From Streptomyces sp. SDr-06 (GTDB lineage Bacteria; Actinomycetota; Actinomycetes; Streptomycetales; Streptomycetaceae): a stretch of DNA of 64,000 nt. Within the stretch, counting starts at the first letter, position 1; each line of letters starts with the position of its first letter. Shown here one piece after another: positions 24,968 to 33,864 of the stretch. The stretch is from the NCBI RefSeq assembly GCF_003324565.1, contig NZ_QOLA01000002.1, positions 310,001 to 374,000 on the forward strand. Direction: 5' to 3'. Made by a program: the position numbers and the translations under genes. Below the pieces are notes generated by a model. That model made no database searches. It was given only the letters and a program-made list of their open reading frames with translations, and was not told where the DNA came from.

Positions 24968-27900
24968 GTGCGCTACCGGATTCTCGGCAACACCCAGGTC
25001 CACCACCTCGACGGCAGCCCCGTCGCCCTCGGCGGTGCGCGGCTGCGCGCGCTCCTGACGGTGCTCGCGCTGCGGCCGGGCCGGGCCGCCCCGGTGAGCG
25101 TCCTCGTCGACGAGGTGTGGGGCGACGAGCCGCCCGCGGATGCCCCGGCCGCGCTCCAGGCCCTGGTCGGCCGGTTGCGCCGGGCCCTCGGGCACGACAC
25201 CGTCTTCTCCGCCGAGAGCGGCGGATACGGTCTCGCCGCCGAGGCCGACGACGTCGACCTGCCGCGCTTCGAGCGGCTCACCGCCGACGGCGCGCGCGCC
25301 CTGGAGGAGGGCGATCCGGCCAAGGCGGCCGTGCTGCTCGACGACGCGCTCGGGCTGTGGGCCGGCCCGGCCCTCGCCGACCTGCCCGACCCCGGCCCCC
25401 GCGCCGCCCGCGCCGAGGCCCGCAGGCTCGACGCCCGGCGGCTCCGGCTCGCCGCCGCCGTCGCACTCGGCCGCGCCGAGGAGACGCTGGCCGAGCTCGG
25501 CGCGCTGTGCGCGGGCCACCCGCTCGACGAACCGCTGCACGCCCTGCGTATCCGCGCGCTGCGGGCCGCGGGCCGCCCGGCCGAGGCGCTCGCCGCGTAC
25601 GAGAGCGTGCGCGCCACGCTCGCCGAGGAGCTCGGCGCCGACCCCGGGCCCGAACTCCGCGCCATCCACGCCGAGTTGCTGAACCCCGTCGCGCCGACCG
25701 CGCCCGCAGCCCCGCCCGTGCCGGGCAATCTGCGGGCCCGCCTCACCTCCTTCGTCGGGCGCACCGCCGAGCTCGCGGACATCCGCGCCGACCTCGAAAC
25801 CGCCCGCCTCGTCACCCTGCTCGGGCCCGGCGGGGCCGGCAAGACCCGGCTCTCGCAGGAGGCCGCCGAGGGCGTCGCGCCGAACTGGCCGGACGGGGTG
25901 TGGCTGGCCGAACTCGCGCCCGTGGACGACCCGGCCGGGGTGCCCGCCGCCGTGCTCACCGCCGTCGGCGCCCGCAAGACCGTGCTGCACGCGGCCGGTG
26001 CCGAGGAGCTCAGGGCCGCCGACCCGCGCGCGGGCGACCCCGCGGTCCGGCTCGCCGAACACTGCGCGCCGCGCCGCATGCTGCTGCTCCTGGACAACTG
26101 CGAGCACGTGATCGGCGCCGCCGCCGAACTCGCCGAATACCTCCTGGCCCGCTGCCCGGGCCTGGTCGTCCTCGCCACCAGTCGTGAACCCCTGGGCGTG
26201 CCGGGCGAGTTGGTGCGCCCCGTGGAGCCGCTGCCCGCCCCTTTCGCGGTGCGGCTGCTCGCCGAGCGCGGCGCCGCGGCCCGGCCCGGCTTCCGCGTCG
26301 AGGACGACCCGGAGGCCGCCGCCGAGATCTGCCGCCGCCTCGACGGCCTCCCGCTCGCCATCGAACTGGCGGCGGCCCGCCTGCGCATGCTGACGCCACG
26401 TCAGATCGCGGACCGCCTGGACGACCGCTTCCGCCTCCTCACCAGCGGCAGCCGCACCGTACTGCCCCGCCAGCAGACCCTGCGAGCAGTCGTCGACTGG
26501 TCCTGGGAGCTCCTGGAGGAGCCCGAACGCGCGGTGCTCGGCCGGCTCTCCGTCTTCGCGGGCGGCTGCGACCTGGCGGCGGCCGAGGAGGTGTGCGCCG
26601 AGGTTGGCGCGTCCGGGGGAGCCGGGGCCCCGGACGTCGCCGGCGTCCTCGGCTCGCTCGTCGACAAGTCGCTGGTGGTGGCCGCGCCCGACGCGGGCGG
26701 CGAGATGCGCTACCGGCTGCTCGAAACCGTCGCCGAGTACGCCGCGGAACGGCTCGACGACGCGGGCGACCGGGCCGCCGCCGAGCGCCGCCACCTCACC
26801 CACTACCGCGAACTCGCCCGCCGCGCCGACGCCGACCTGCGCGGCCCGCGGCAGCGGACCGCGATCGACACCTTCGAGCGGGAGTCCGAGAACCTGCGCA
26901 CCGCGCTGCGCCGCTGTGTGGCGCTCGGCGACGAGCAGGAGGCACTCTGCCTGGTGCACGCGCTGCTCTGGTACTGGAACATGCGCGACCTGCGGACCGA
27001 GTCGCGGTACTGGGCGCAGGAGGCGGCGGCCCTGGGGCCCGACCCGTTCGCGGAGCCCGTGGTGCCCGCGCCGCCGGTCCTCACCCGCTGCACGGACGCC
27101 CCGCCGCCGCTCGACCCGGATGTGCTCCAGGAGGCGCGGCGCGGGGTGCGGCTGGTCCAACTGGCCTCCATGGACCACGAGATGGACCAGTGGATCACCC
27201 CCGAGGCCCTCGAACGGCTCCGTGCGATCGCCTCCGCCTACCGCCCGGGCCTGCCGCAGACCTGCCGGATGCCGGGCTCGCTCTGGTTCTTCCCCGTGGT
27301 GCTCACCGGGGACCACGCCCGGTTGCAGGAGGTCCTCGACGTGACCGTGCGGACCTGTGAGGAGCTCGGCGACGAGTGGGAGCTGGCCGCCGCGCTCCAG
27401 ATGCGCGCCAACATCCTGGCCAACCGGACCGAGTGGGCCGGTGACGCGAGGGCCGACGCGGACGCCAGTCTCGTGCTGTTCCAGCGCCTCGGGGACGCCT
27501 GGGGCGCGGCCGAGGCGCTGGGGGCCCGGGGTGAGGCGCGGGAGAAGCGGGGCGAGTTCGCCCTGGCCGCGGAGGACTTCACCGCCGCCCTCCAGTACGC
27601 CGAGCAGCTCGGCGCCCAGGCCCAGGTGACGCTGCTGCGGGCGAGGCTCGCCGCGATGCTGCTGGAGATGGGGGAGGCCGAGCGGGGCGAGGCCATGCTG
27701 CGCGAGATCCTCGCCCAGGGGAATCGGGCGGGCATCGAGGCGCGGCCGGCGGCCCGGCTCTTCCTCACGATGTGGCTGGGCCGCACCGGCCGGATCGACG
27801 AGGCGCGCGAGCAGGTCGAGGTGATGCTGGCGGAGTTCACCGCCGCCAACCTCGTCCTGTTCGAGGGGTTCGTCGTGGGCGTGCGCGCCTGGCTGGACAA

Positions 27901-28267
27901 CGAGCAGGGCCGCTTCGCCGAAGCGCTCGCCGGGGCGCGGATCGCGCTCGACCGGGCCCAGGCGCCGCTCTCGAAAATGGTCGCGCCCGAGATGTTCGCG
28001 GTGCACATGCTCACCGCGGCCCGCGCGATCGCCGGGCTCGGCGGCGACGAGAACCTCCGGGACGCCGCCCGGCTGGTCGGCGCGCACGACGCGCTGCTCC
28101 CGGTGGGTCACTTCATGGCGCCCGTCCAGGCCGAGGAGCGGGCCGAGGCCGAGCGGGTCGTCCGCGCCGCCCTCGACGACGCGGCGTACGAGGCCGCGTA
28201 CGCCGAGGGCGGTGGTCTCCGTGTGGAGGAGGCCACCGCCCTCGTGCGGCGCGATCGCAAGAACTGA
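24968..28267 (+). CDS. AfsR-like SARP regulator (BTAD, NB-ARC ATPase, TPR-like C-terminus)
   Basis: The 1,099-residue protein starts with an OmpR-type winged helix (MRYRILGNTQV..., 1-95) and a bacterial transcriptional activation domain (about 96-240), the SARP pair. A STAND ATPase follows, with P-loop GPGGAGKT (about 287-294) and Walker B LLLLDNCEH (about 370). The C-terminal third is helical repeat (TPR-like). Such regulators activate secondary-metabolite or transport genes. The GTG at 24968 begins the winged helix exactly. It is convergent with a DrrAB-type exporter operon whose promoter bears 11-bp phased repeats, a plausible target. Confidence 0.92.
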   Translation: MRYRILGNTQVHHLDGSPVALGGARLRALLTVLALRPGRAAPVSVLVDEVWGDEPPADAPAALQALVGRLRRALGHDTVFSAESGGYGLAAEADDVDLPRFERLTADGARALEEGDPAKAAVLLDDALGLWAGPALADLPDPGPRAARAEARRLDARRLRLAAAVALGRAEETLAELGALCAGHPLDEPLHALRIRALRAAGRPAEALAAYESVRATLAEELGADPGPELRAIHAELLNPVAPTAPAAPPVPGNLRARLTSFVGRTAELADIRADLETARLVTLLGPGGAGKTRLSQEAAEGVAPNWPDGVWLAELAPVDDPAGVPAAVLTAVGARKTVLHAAGAEELRAADPRAGDPAVRLAEHCAPRRMLLLLDNCEHVIGAAAELAEYLLARCPGLVVLATSREPLGVPGELVRPVEPLPAPFAVRLLAERGAAARPGFRVEDDPEAAAEICRRLDGLPLAIELAAARLRMLTPRQIADRLDDRFRLLTSGSRTVLPRQQTLRAVVDWSWELLEEPERAVLGRLSVFAGGCDLAAAEEVCAEVGASGGAGAPDVAGVLGSLVDKSLVVAAPDAGGEMRYRLLETVAEYAAERLDDAGDRAAAERRHLTHYRELARRADADLRGPRQRTAIDTFERESENLRTALRRCVALGDEQEALCLVHALLWYWNMRDLRTESRYWAQEAAALGPDPFAEPVVPAPPVLTRCTDAPPPLDPDVLQEARRGVRLVQLASMDHEMDQWITPEALERLRAIASAYRPGLPQTCRMPGSLWFFPVVLTGDHARLQEVLDVTVRTCEELGDEWELAAALQMRANILANRTEWAGDARADADASLVLFQRLGDAWGAAEALGARGEAREKRGEFALAAEDFTAALQYAEQLGAQAQVTLLRARLAAMLLEMGEAERGEAMLREILAQGNRAGIEARPAARLFLTMWLGRTGRIDEAREQVEVMLAEFTAANLVLFEGFVVGVRAWLDNEQGRFAEALAGARIALDRAQAPLSKMVAPEMFAVHMLTAARAIAGLGGDENLRDAARLVGAHDALLPVGHFMAPVQAEERAEAERVVRAALDDAAYEAAYAEGGGLRVEEATALVRRDRKN

Positions 28268-28280
28268 CGAGCCGTCAGGA

Positions 28281-29135
28281 TCAGGTGCGCTTGCGGAACT
28301 TGGCGACGGCCAGGGGAGCCATCACCACGGTGATCCCCACGGACCAGGCCAGCGTCATCAGCGCGGAGTGGGCCACCGGGCCGCCGATCATCAGGCCGCG
28401 GGCCGCGTCGGCCAGGTTGGACAGCGGGTTGTAGTGGGTGAAGGACTGGAGCCAGCCCGGCATGGTGGTCGGCTTGGCGAAGATGGACGAGCCGAACTGC
28501 AGCGGCATCAGCACGAGCATGGCCACTCCCTGGACGGCCTGGGCCGTCTTCATGGTGAGTCCCAGCAGGATGAAGATCCACATCAGCGAGGCGCCGAACA
28601 GGAGCGACAGGCCGATGGCGGCGAACAGGGCGAGCACCGAGGTGTGGATGGTGAGCCCGAGGATGAACCCCATGGTCAGCAGGATCGTGACGGCGACCAG
28701 CATGCGGCCGACCTCGACCAGCATCTTGGCGATGAGGACGGAGGACCGCGCGATCGGCATCGTCCGGAAGCGGTCCATCACCCCCTTCTTGAAGTCGTCG
28801 TTGACGCCGGTCCCGACCGCCATGGCGATGTTCAGGCCCATCATCGCCATCAGGCCGGGGATCAGGTAGTCGACGTACGCGCCCTGGTTGCCGCTGCCGA
28901 ACATCGCGCCGCCGAAGACGTACACGAACAGCAGCGTGAAGATGATCGGCATCAGGACGGCGTCGAACATCGACTCCGGGTCGGCCTTGATCTGGAGCAT
29001 GTTGCGGCGCGCCAGGGCGCCGATGTGGCGCAGGTTGGCGCGCAGCCCGATCCGTACGTCGTCGGACCCGGCGGGCGGCCGCGGGCGCGAAGGGGACGGC
29101 TGCACGGGCGCGTCGACAGTGGTGGTGGTGCTCAT
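28281..29135 (-). CDS. ABC-2 type exporter permease (DrrB-like)
   Basis: The 284-residue membrane protein has six predicted helices and the ABC-2 pattern (MLQIKADPESMFDAVLMPIIFTLLFVYVFGG in two pieces, DFKKGVMDRFRTMPIARS). The last matches the DrrB-type FRxxPI loop. It would form the membrane channel of an efflux pump. Its ATG overlaps the stop of the ATPase gene as ATGA. It ends 13 bp from the convergent SARP stop. Confidence 0.92.
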   Translation of the reverse strand: MSTTTTVDAPVQPSPSRPRPPAGSDDVRIGLRANLRHIGALARRNMLQIKADPESMFDAVLMPIIFTLLFVYVFGGAMFGSGNQGAYVDYLIPGLMAMMGLNIAMAVGTGVNDDFKKGVMDRFRTMPIARSSVLIAKMLVEVGRMLVAVTILLTMGFILGLTIHTSVLALFAAIGLSLLFGASLMWIFILLGLTMKTAQAVQGVAMLVLMPLQFGSSIFAKPTTMPGWLQSFTHYNPLSNLADAARGLMIGGPVAHSALMTLAWSVGITVVMAPLAVAKFRKRT

Positions 29136-30169
29136 GCCGCGACCTCCTCGGTCTCACGGGTGGCGTCCTGGGAGTCCGCGGTCTTCTGGCCGGTGATGGC
29201 CAGGAACACCTCGTCCAGGCTGGGCAGATGGGTGCCTATGTGGGCGATGGAGAAGCCGCGCGCCCCCAACAGGCCGACCACGGCGGTCAGTTGCCCGTCG
29301 CTGAGGATCGGCACGTTGAGCACGCCCTCGTCGGGGACGACCTGGGTGCCGGACACGCCGTCCAGGCCGGCCTCGGTGACGGCCCGCGCCATCGAGCCCA
29401 GCTGGTCCGGGTCGGCCGGGCGGATCTGCAGGGTGCGGCCGCCGACCTTCGCCTTCAGCTCGTTGACCCCGCCGTTGGCGATGACCTTGCCGCGGTCGAT
29501 GACGGTCAGCTCGCCCGCCAGCTGCTCGGCCTCCTCCATGTACTGCGTGGTGAGCAGCACCGTGGCGCCCTCGGCGACCATCCGGCGCACCTCGTCCCAC
29601 ACCTCGTTGCGGGTGCGCGGGTCCAGGCCGGTGGTCGGCTCGTCCAGGTAGAGGACGGCGGGGTGGCCGATCATGGAGGCGGCCAGGTCGAGCCGGCGCC
29701 GCATGCCGCCCGAGTACGTCATCGCGGGCCGCTTGGCGGCGTCCGTGAGCGAGAACCGCTCCAGGAGCTCGTCGGCGCGCCCCCGCGCGTCCTTGCGGGA
29801 CAGGTCGAGCAGCCGGCCGATCATGTACAGGTTCTCGCGGCCGGAGAGCTTCTCGTCGACCGAGGCGTACTGCCCGGTCAGGCCGATGGTGCGGCGCAGC
29901 TGGCGGGGCTGCCTCACCACGTCGTAGCCGGCGACGGTGGCGGTGCCCGCGTCCGGCACGAGCAGGGTGGACAGGCAGCGTACGAGTGTGGTCTTGCCGG
30001 CGCCGTTCGGTCCGAGGACACCGAGCACGGTGCCTTCGCGGACGTCCAGGTCGACGCCGTCCAGCGCCTTGGTGTCGCCGAAGTGCTTCACCAGCCCCCG
30101 TACGGAGACGGCGATGCCGGCGGCCGTGCCGGCCTTGCCGCTCATGGGGTTCTTGTCGATTCGCGTCAT
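29132..30169 (-). CDS. ABC exporter ATPase (DrrA-like, daunorubicin-resistance type)
   Basis: The 345-residue ATPase has Walker A GPNGAGKTT (53-61), the signature YSGGMRRRLDLA, Walker B VLYLDEPTTGLDPRTR, and the C-terminal DrrA-type domain with the CREEM-like ADPDQLGSMARAVTEAGL region. It powers the adjoining permease, probably for drug or metabolite export. The start at 30169 (MTRIDKNPMSGK) has no ribosome site but fits a leaderless transcript from the promoter described at 30177-30231; ATG at 30145 is the alternative. Confidence 0.9.
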   Translation of the reverse strand: MTRIDKNPMSGKAGTAAGIAVSVRGLVKHFGDTKALDGVDLDVREGTVLGVLGPNGAGKTTLVRCLSTLLVPDAGTATVAGYDVVRQPRQLRRTIGLTGQYASVDEKLSGRENLYMIGRLLDLSRKDARGRADELLERFSLTDAAKRPAMTYSGGMRRRLDLAASMIGHPAVLYLDEPTTGLDPRTRNEVWDEVRRMVAEGATVLLTTQYMEEAEQLAGELTVIDRGKVIANGGVNELKAKVGGRTLQIRPADPDQLGSMARAVTEAGLDGVSGTQVVPDEGVLNVPILSDGQLTAVVGLLGARGFSIAHIGTHLPSLDEVFLAITGQKTADSQDATRETEEVAA

Positions 30170-30176
30170 GGACACC

Positions 30177-30231
30177 AAGGTGCCAGGGGCCACCGACAAT
30201 CCACCGACAGAGCACCGACAGAGCACCGACA
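30177..30231 (-). promoter_or_regulatory. Four 11-bp-phased direct repeats and -10: candidate SARP operator
   Basis: On the minus strand the octamer TGTCGGTG occurs four times exactly (plus-strand starts 30191, 30202, 30213, 30224), each 11 bp apart. Eight bp after the last repeat comes CACCTT (30182-30177), which keeps the A and T of the Streptomyces -10 (xANNNT). Seven nt later is the ABC ATPase ATG. Direct repeats on one helix face, overlapping the -35 and ending 8 bp from the -10, is the arrangement known for SARP activators. Confidence 0.6.
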
Positions 30232-30242
30232 GGCCGGGGACG

Positions 30243-30306
30243 GTCCGCCGACAGCGGCCGGGCCCGCGGACGACGGACAGCCCGCCGATGGGGGAAGTCG
30301 GCGGAC
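30243..30306. repeat. 10-bp inverted repeat between panB and the exporter operon
   Basis: GTCCGCCGAC (30243-30252) and GTCGGCGGAC (30297-30306) are perfect inverted copies separated by 44 nt. It lies just downstream of the panB stop and just upstream of the phased repeats. It may help terminate panB or form part of the regulatory region. Confidence 0.45.
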
Positions 30307-30326
30307 TGTCGTCGTGACCGCAGTGG

Positions 30327-31205
30327 CTAGTGGAAGGTGTGCTCCTCGGCGGGGAACGCCCCGCCGACGACCTCACCCGCGAACGCCTTGGCGGCGTCCC
30401 CGAGCGACTCCCGCAGGTTCATGTACTGCTTGGTGAAGCGCGGTGTCCTGCCCGGGGTCAGGCCCACCATGTCCGTGTAGACGAGCACCTGTGCGTCGCA
30501 CTCGGCGCCCGCGCCGATGCCGACGGTCGGGATGTGCAGGGTGCGGGTGACCTCGGCGGCGAGCTCGGCCGGGACCAGTTCGAGGACGATGGCGAAGGCG
30601 CCCGCGTCCTGGACCGCCTTGGCGTCGCGCAGCAGCTGGTGCGCAGCCTCGTCGCCGCGGCCCTGCACCCGGTAGCCCAGGGTGTTCACGGACTGCGGGG
30701 TGAGGCCGATGTGGCCCATGACCGGGATGCCCGACTCGACCAGCAGCCGGATCTGCTCGTGGCTCCGCTCGCCGCCCTCCAGCTTGATCGCGCCGACGCC
30801 CGCGTCCTTGACCAGGCGCATGGCGCTGCGCAGCGCCTGCACCGGGCCCTCCTGGTAGGAGCCGAAGGGCAGGTCGGCCACGATCAGGGAACGAGAGGTG
30901 CCCCGTACGACGGCGGCGGAGAGCATGGTGATCTCGTCCAGGGTGACCGGGACGGTCGTCTCGTAGCCGAGGTGGCAGTTGCCCATGGAGTCGCCCACCA
31001 GTAGGACGGGGATTCCGGCCTCGTCGAAGACCGAGGCGGTCATCGCGTCGTAGGCGGTGAGCATGGGCCACTTCTCGCCGCGCGCCTTGGCGGCGGCGAT
31101 GTCGTGCACGGTGATGCGCCGGGTGCCCTTGCCTCCGTACAGCGCCTTGGGGTTGCTGCTGTCGGATGCCTTCGGGTTCTGGGCAGCCTGAAGTTGTTGC
31201 GTCAT
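30327..31205 (-). CDS. panB: 3-methyl-2-oxobutanoate hydroxymethyltransferase
   Basis: The 292-residue TIM-barrel enzyme makes ketopantoate from 2-oxoisovalerate and methylene-tetrahydrofolate, the first step of pantothenate and CoA synthesis. Visible motifs are [39 protein letters not shown] and ELVPAELA. The first 30 residues are an actinobacterial extension. AGGAG precedes the ATG. It is divergent from the DHA2 exporter gene. Confidence 0.95.
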   Translation of the reverse strand: MTQQLQAAQNPKASDSSNPKALYGGKGTRRITVHDIAAAKARGEKWPMLTAYDAMTASVFDEAGIPVLLVGDSMGNCHLGYETTVPVTLDEITMLSAAVVRGTSRSLIVADLPFGSYQEGPVQALRSAMRLVKDAGVGAIKLEGGERSHEQIRLLVESGIPVMGHIGLTPQSVNTLGYRVQGRGDEAAHQLLRDAKAVQDAGAFAIVLELVPAELAAEVTRTLHIPTVGIGAGAECDAQVLVYTDMVGLTPGRTPRFTKQYMNLRESLGDAAKAFAGEVVGGAFPAEEHTFH

Positions 31206-31359
31206 CGCAACGGCTCCTGTTCGTCATCTCGAAGCGCCCTCACGGCGTCTCCGGACCACATCCATGGTGGCATCCCGTGCCCGGTGCGGGAAGTGGGTGG
31301 CCCAGGAAGGCATCTCGGCCACGAACGCGAACCGGTGTCCGAAAAGTAAAGACATTCCT

Positions 31360-31395
31360 ATACGAGACGGTCCCGTATCGAAATTGTTCTAGGCT
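31360..31395 (+). promoter_or_regulatory. TetR-type palindrome and leaderless promoter of the DHA2 exporter
   Basis: The 19-bp ATACGAGACGGTCCCGTAT (31360-31378) is palindromic at 8 of 9 base pairs around a central G. It covers the position of the -35 for the -10 TAGGCT at 31390-31395, which lies 7 nt before the exporter ATG. The TetR gene just downstream of the exporter is the obvious candidate to bind it. Confidence 0.65.
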
Positions 31396-31402
31396 GGGAG
31401 GC

Positions 31403-33010
31403 ATGTCAACCTCGCCTGCCGCGTCCGGTGCCCCGGCCGCACCCCGGATACCCGAAGCCGTCCATCGCCGACGCTGGGCGATCCTCGCCGTCCTGATGCT
31501 CAGCCTGCTGATCGTCGTCCTGGACAACTCGATCCTGAACGTCGCCGTCAAGACGATCGCGAGCCCCGCCCCCACCGGCCTCGGCGCCACCCAGAGCGAG
31601 CTGGAGTGGGCGATCAACTCCTACACGCTCGTCTTCGCCGGGCTGCTCTTCACCTCCGGCCTGCTCGGCGACCGGCTCGGCCGCAAGAAGATCCTGCTGT
31701 TCGGCATCACGGTCTTCGGCCTCGGCTCGGTCCTCGCCGCGTTCTCGAACTCCCCGGACCAACTCATCGCCTTCCGCGCCCTGATGGGCCTCGGCGGCGC
31801 CTTCGTGATGCCGTCCACCCTCGCCGTCCTCATGAACGTCTTCGAGCGCGAGGAGCAGCCCAAGGCCATCGGCATCTGGGCCGGCGGCGTGGGCCTCGCC
31901 ATCGCGATCGGTCCGATCACCGGCGGCGTCCTGCTCCAGCACTACTGGTGGGGCTCGGTCTTCCTGGTCAACGTGCCGGTCGTGATCATCGCGCTGATCG
32001 CCATGGTGGTCCTCGTGCCGGACTCCAGGGACCCGCGCCCCGGCAAGCTCGACCCGGTGGGCGTGCTGCTGTCCGTCGTGGGCCTCGTCCTGCTGGTGTA
32101 CGGCATCATCCACGGCGGCGAGCTGGCGGACTTCACCGATACGACGGTGCTCGCCACGATCCTCGGGGGCGTCGCGGTCCTGGTCGGCTTCGTGCTCTAC
32201 GAGAAGCGCGTCGACCACCCCGCCATCGACATCGACTACTTCAAGAAGCCCGCGTTCTCGGCCGCCGTCGTCGCCATCGCGCTGACCTTCTTCGCGCTGA
32301 TGGGCGTCACCTTCTTCTCGGTCTTCTACATGCAGAGCGTGCGCGGCTACAGCGCGCTGCAGTCCGGCCTGCTCATCCTGCCGCTCGCCGTGGCCCAGAT
32401 GATCTTCGCGCCGCGGGCCCGGCTGGTCGTCGACCGGTTCGGCGCCCGGGCCGTCTGCACCGCCGGCCTCATCCTGGTGGCGATCGGCCTGGCCGCGTTC
32501 GGGCTGTTCGACGCGGACACCCCGATCTGGGTCCTGGAGGTCGTCTTCTTCGTGCAGGGCGCCGGAATGGCGCACATCATGCCGCCCGTCACCGTCTCGA
32601 TCATGCAGGCGCTGCCGCGCGAGAAGGCCGGTTCGGGCTCGGCCGTCAACAACACCTTCCGCCAGGTCGGCGGCGCGCTCGGCGTCGCCGTGCTCGGCTC
32701 GGTGCTCTCCACCGTCTACCGCGGCGACATCGAGGGCCACCTCGGCGCGGTCCCCGCCGGAGCGCGCAAGGCGGCGGGCGAATCCATCGAGGCGACCCTC
32801 GGCATCGCCGAGCGGATGGGCCCCGCGGGCAAGGCCCTGATCGGACCGGCCGACGACGCGTTCCTGCACGCCATGCACATCACCGCGCTCGCCTCGTCCG
32901 GCGTGGCCCTGCTCGGCGCGCTCGTCGTCGCCCTGTTCCTGCCGCCGAAGCCGCCCGCGGCGGACGCACCCGCGGCACAGGACCGGCCCACCGAGGCCGC
33001 CCGCAGCTAG
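31403..33010 (+). CDS. DHA2-family (EmrB/QacA) MFS drug exporter
   Basis: The 535-residue protein has 14 predicted membrane segments. It shows the DHA2 motif D1 [15 protein letters not shown], motif [15 protein letters not shown], motif C in [18 protein letters not shown], and [24 protein letters not shown] in the second half. It would export drugs by proton antiport. The ATG at 31403 directly precedes [10 protein letters not shown] and follows a leaderless -10. The downstream TetR gene and the upstream palindrome indicate local repression. Confidence 0.93.
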   Translation: MSTSPAASGAPAAPRIPEAVHRRRWAILAVLMLSLLIVVLDNSILNVAVKTIASPAPTGLGATQSELEWAINSYTLVFAGLLFTSGLLGDRLGRKKILLFGITVFGLGSVLAAFSNSPDQLIAFRALMGLGGAFVMPSTLAVLMNVFEREEQPKAIGIWAGGVGLAIAIGPITGGVLLQHYWWGSVFLVNVPVVIIALIAMVVLVPDSRDPRPGKLDPVGVLLSVVGLVLLVYGIIHGGELADFTDTTVLATILGGVAVLVGFVLYEKRVDHPAIDIDYFKKPAFSAAVVAIALTFFALMGVTFFSVFYMQSVRGYSALQSGLLILPLAVAQMIFAPRARLVVDRFGARAVCTAGLILVAIGLAAFGLFDADTPIWVLEVVFFVQGAGMAHIMPPVTVSIMQALPREKAGSGSAVNNTFRQVGGALGVAVLGSVLSTVYRGDIEGHLGAVPAGARKAAGESIEATLGIAERMGPAGKALIGPADDAFLHAMHITALASSGVALLGALVVALFLPPKPPAADAPAAQDRPTEAARS

Positions 33011-33062
33011 GGCGCGGGCCTCCGGGACAATCAGCGGGTCGGCAAGAGGAAGCGGAGCGGGC

Positions 33063-33683
33063 GTGACCCTGATGGACGAGCAGCACAAGGACGGCGAACC
33101 CCGGCGCGGACGGCCCCGCTCCGAGGCCGCGGACCGGCAGATCCTGGAAGCCGTGATCAAGCTCCTGGAGGAAGGCGTGTCGCTCGCCGACCTCTCCATC
33201 GAACGCATCGCCCGCACCGCCGGCGTCGGCAAGGCCACCATCTACCGGCGCTGGTCCGGCAAGGAGGAGCTGTACGTCGAGGTCGTCCAGTCCATGGAGT
33301 CGCCGGCCCCGCCGCTGCCCGGCCACTCGCTCCGCGACGACCTCGTCGCCATGGTCGAGAACGTGCGCCTGCGCAGCCTCGCCAAGCAGTCCTCTGCCCT
33401 GCTGCACAACGTCTTCGCCCAGATGCAGAGCTATCCCAAGCTCTGGTCCCGGTACCACAGCCTGGTCATAGACCCCCGCCGCGCGCTCCTCGACGAGGTG
33501 CTGCGGCGGGGCGTCGAGAACGGCGAGCTGCGCGCCGGCCTCGACCTCGACATGGCGGCCGACCTCTTCGTCGCCCCGATGCTGGTGCGCACCATGCTGC
33601 GGCCCGGCTCCGAACTGCCCGGGCCCGAGCTCGCCGAGCGCATCGTCGACGCCGTCCTCGAAGGGCTGCGCCCGGCCCGCTGA
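33063..33683 (+). CDS. TetR/AcrR-family transcriptional regulator
   Basis: The 206-residue regulator has an N-terminal RRGRPRSEAADRQIL arm and a TetR helix-turn-helix (IERIARTAGVGKATIYRRWSGKEEL, about 45-70). The ligand domain is of the TetR_C type common among exporter repressors. It follows the DHA2 exporter by 52 bp on the same strand and probably represses that promoter via the palindrome at 31360-31378. The start may be GTG 33063 or ATG 33072. Confidence 0.92.
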   Translation: MTLMDEQHKDGEPRRGRPRSEAADRQILEAVIKLLEEGVSLADLSIERIARTAGVGKATIYRRWSGKEELYVEVVQSMESPAPPLPGHSLRDDLVAMVENVRLRSLAKQSSALLHNVFAQMQSYPKLWSRYHSLVIDPRRALLDEVLRRGVENGELRAGLDLDMAADLFVAPMLVRTMLRPGSELPGPELAERIVDAVLEGLRPAR

Positions 33684-33864
33684 ATATGCGCGTTGTGTCA
33701 CAGGGCCCCGCCCGGGGCCCAGGCCTGGAACCCGGCGCCGCGCCCGGTCGTCCTGCTGGCCGTACGGATGTCGTACGAGCGGTACGACGGCAGGGAATCC
33801 CACCCGTTTTCGCCTAGGGTCGAACGGCGGGGACGGTGTGCGGAACAGCAGTGAGGACAGCGGT

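Noticed and set aside
24002..28111. Very long open frame antisense to the SARP gene
   Set aside because: It mirrors the codon bias of the sense gene (third-position GC gives stop-free antisense frames) and its translation is a low-complexity mix without family motifs.
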